Assembly: GCA_902493545.1 (NCBI GenBank)
Contig: CABUQI010000024.1
Coordinates: 1 to 13,784, forward strand
From: an uncultured Collinsella sp.
GTDB taxonomy: Bacteria > Actinomycetota > Coriobacteriia > Coriobacteriales > Coriobacteriaceae
DNA length: 13,784 nt
Reading direction: 5' to 3'
Part shown: one piece after another, positions 13,626-13,784 of the stretch
Position numbering within the stretch: the stretch's first letter is position 1
Layout of the letters: each line of letters starts with the position of its first letter
Notes under the pieces: model-generated
The model's database searches: none
What the model saw: only the letters and a program-made list of their open reading frames with translations
What the model was told of the DNA's origin: nothing
Program-made: the position numbers and the translations under genes

Positions 13626-13784
13626 GGCCTGGAAGGTGTCGCGGTCGGGCGCGAAGGACTGCATGGCCGCGATGGTGCGGTCGAAAAGCTCGGGGAGCTC
13701 CCAGCCCAGCATCTCGGCGCCCTGCGTAATCACGTCGCGTGAGCAGCCGGCGGCAAAGCGCTTGTCCTTGAACTTCTTCTTGAG
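13623..13784 (-). CDS. C-terminal end of a probable HD-domain hydrolase (partial)
   Basis: Fifty-three codons enter from the right edge and stop at the TAA at 13623-13625. The sequence KKKFKDKRFAAGCSRDVITQ and then GAEMLGWELPELFDRTIAAM resembles the helical tail of HDIG-type phosphohydrolases, in which a 'FA-x-G-x-x-R-x-x-I-x-x-GAE-x-LG' stretch follows the metal-binding core. The HD motif itself would lie outside the window, so the call is tentative. GC-rich codon use matches the core genes. It converges on carD, with the RAYT element between them. Confidence 0.45.
   Translation of the reverse strand, partial: LKKKFKDKRFAAGCSRDVITQGAEMLGWELPELFDRTIAAMQSFAPDRDTFQA

Overview
The window looks like a chromosomal segment of a high-GC Gram-positive gut bacterium of the class Coriobacteriia, most likely Collinsella or a close relative. 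This is inferred from GC-rich codon use, a Rho factor with a very long charged N-terminal extension, the mix of actinobacterial gene families, and the style of the intergenic repeats. No rRNA or other marker is present to settle the genus.

Left end (1-1700): the last 23 codons of a gene resembling L-aspartate oxidase, a strong hairpin, then a dinD-like gene of lower GC. Next comes a minus-strand tRNA operon (tRNA-His, tRNA-Lys, tRNA-Lys) with its own promoter and terminator. Left of the operon lies a 20-nt orphan copy of the tRNA-Lys 3' end that still carries its own, differently sequenced terminator. It is a scar of a lost tRNA copy or of an integration event.

Middle (1800-11511): a class I aminotransferase and a ROK-family fructokinase on the plus strand, each closed by a hairpin terminator. 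On the minus strand are a two-gene operon (acidic membrane-anchored protein of unknown function, then a VanZ-like protein), the rho gene (851 aa, about half of it low-complexity extension) and argS. A repeat-rich 500-bp stretch with a broken ORF separates argS from the rho promoter.

Right end (11512-13784): a 342-bp divergent promoter region between argS and a CarD-family regulator gene, then a complete REP-associated tyrosine transposase (RAYT) gene. The RAYT gene is bracketed by two nearly identical 39-40-bp inverted repeats. Each repeat begins exactly on the stop codon of the neighbouring gene: carD on the left, the C-terminal end of a probable HD-domain hydrolase on the right. Each repeat folds into a hairpin and, at least on the left, looks like the terminator of the gene it abuts. 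This RAYT/REP pair is the most interesting system in the window.

Most genes are housekeeping (translation, transcription control, sugar and amino acid metabolism). The accessory layer is the dinD/tRNA scar, the repeat block upstream of rho, and the RAYT element.
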